The notes below the pieces were generated by a model. It did no database searches and was not told the DNA's origin. It worked only from the letters and a program-made list of their open reading frames with translations. This document shows, piece after piece, positions 63,803 through 64,000 of a DNA stretch of 64,000 nt. The position numbers were made by a program, and so were the translations under genes. Positions within the stretch are counted from its first letter, which is position 1, and every line of letters begins with the position of its first letter. This stretch comes from Lachnospiraceae bacterium (GTDB lineage: Bacteria > Bacillota > Clostridia > Lachnospirales > Lachnospiraceae): the NCBI GenBank assembly GCA_029219245.1, contig JAQXTA010000008.1, forward strand, positions 1 to 64,000, written 5' to 3'.

Positions 63803-64000
63803 TTAGTTCTGTGCCGGAATAACCGCGCCATTAAAATTATCGGTAATGAACTGTTTGATTTCATCAGACTGTAATACCGATACCAGTGTCTTGATTGCTT
63901 CATTATCCTTGTTAGCTTCTGTTACCGTAATGATGTTGGCATATTCAGAATCTTCGCCTTCTCTCATTAAGTAAGAAGAAGTATCAATATCAGCTTCCAA
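63803..64000 (-). CDS. MetQ/NlpA-family methionine-binding lipoprotein, C-terminal fragment
   Basis: Only the last ~65 residues are in the window; the frame is open to the right edge, so the true start lies outside. The visible part (ANIITVTEANKDNEAIKTLV and QSDEIKQFITDNFNGAVIPA) fits the end of D-methionine ABC transporter binding proteins. The ABC and permease genes would be expected beyond the edge. Confidence 0.8.
   Translation of the reverse strand: MEADIDTSSYLMREGEDSEYANIITVTEANKDNEAIKTLVSVLQSDEIKQFITDNFNGAVIPAQN

Overview
The window looks like a chromosome segment of a low-to-moderate G+C Firmicute, most likely a Lachnospiraceae member (class Clostridia). The basis is gene content and order: DUF512-der-plsY-gpsA, ylxM-ffh-rpsP-khpA-rimM-trmD-rplS-lepB-rbgA-lepB-rnhB-ylqG-ylqH-yraN, yceD-rpmF-plsX-acpP-rnc-smc-ftsY, pta-ackA next to tmcAL, a long-type Prs, and a BMP/Nup nucleoside transporter. 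Genus cannot be decided from the sequence alone. Almost all genes are on the minus strand; only metF, prs, a PocR-domain receptor and tmcAL are on the plus strand. No rRNA, tRNA, insertion sequence, prophage or CRISPR array was seen.

Layout. 1-4.8 kb: a signalling operon (HD-GYP response regulator followed by two membrane hybrid histidine kinases with degenerate ATPase motifs; the second runs off the left edge). 4.8-6.8 kb: a MoxR-type AAA+ ATPase with its VWA partner. 7.0-7.8 kb: metF. 7.9-12.3 kb: gpsA, plsY, der and a DUF512 radical-SAM protein. Their predicted leader carries a long hairpin and two copies of a 56-nt repeat, and their predicted promoter overlaps that of the divergent prs gene (12.6-13.8 kb). 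13.8-17.1 kb: an OmpR-type two-component system. 17.2-27.8 kb: a long translation, secretion and ribosome-maturation cluster (pgeF, yraN, FlhB-like, FliK-like, rnhB, lepB, rbgA, lepB, rplS, trmD, rimM, khpA, rpsP, ffh, ylxM). 28.0-28.7 kb: a soluble PocR mini-chemoreceptor divergent from ylxM. 28.8-33.9 kb: a nucleoside ABC importer. 34.0-37.7 kb: a DUF1905-C39-like protein, an AraC regulator, a GH25 lysozyme and a YitT membrane protein. 37.8-46.5 kb: ilvA, ftsY, smc, rnc, acpP, plsX, rpmF and yceD. 46.6-51.7 kb: an accessory block with DUF3021, LytTR, a coiled-coil lipoprotein, an unknown secreted protein and an ABC-2 exporter. 51.9-55.7 kb: ackA, pta and tmcAL. 55.7-60.2 kb: a hybrid kinase, plsC and cls. 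60.2-63.7 kb: sbcC and sbcD. 63.8 kb to the right edge: the C-terminal end of a MetQ-like lipoprotein.

How it fits together. Most of the window is core growth machinery: SRP targeting (ffh, ftsY), signal peptidases, ribosome assembly (rbgA, der, rimM), tRNA modification (trmD, tmcAL), phospholipid synthesis (plsX, plsY, plsC, gpsA, cls), chromosome segregation (smc), double-strand-break processing (sbcCD) and acetate fermentation (pta-ackA). The unusual parts are the accessory pieces. The strongest regulatory lead is an array of three AAGTT direct repeats phased at about two helical turns just upstream of the ABC exporter promoter, four genes away from a LytTR regulator. The strongest protein leads are the DUF1905/C39-like fusion and the pair of kinases with damaged ATP-binding motifs. 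The strongest RNA/DNA lead is the structured, repeated leader between the DUF512 operon and prs.
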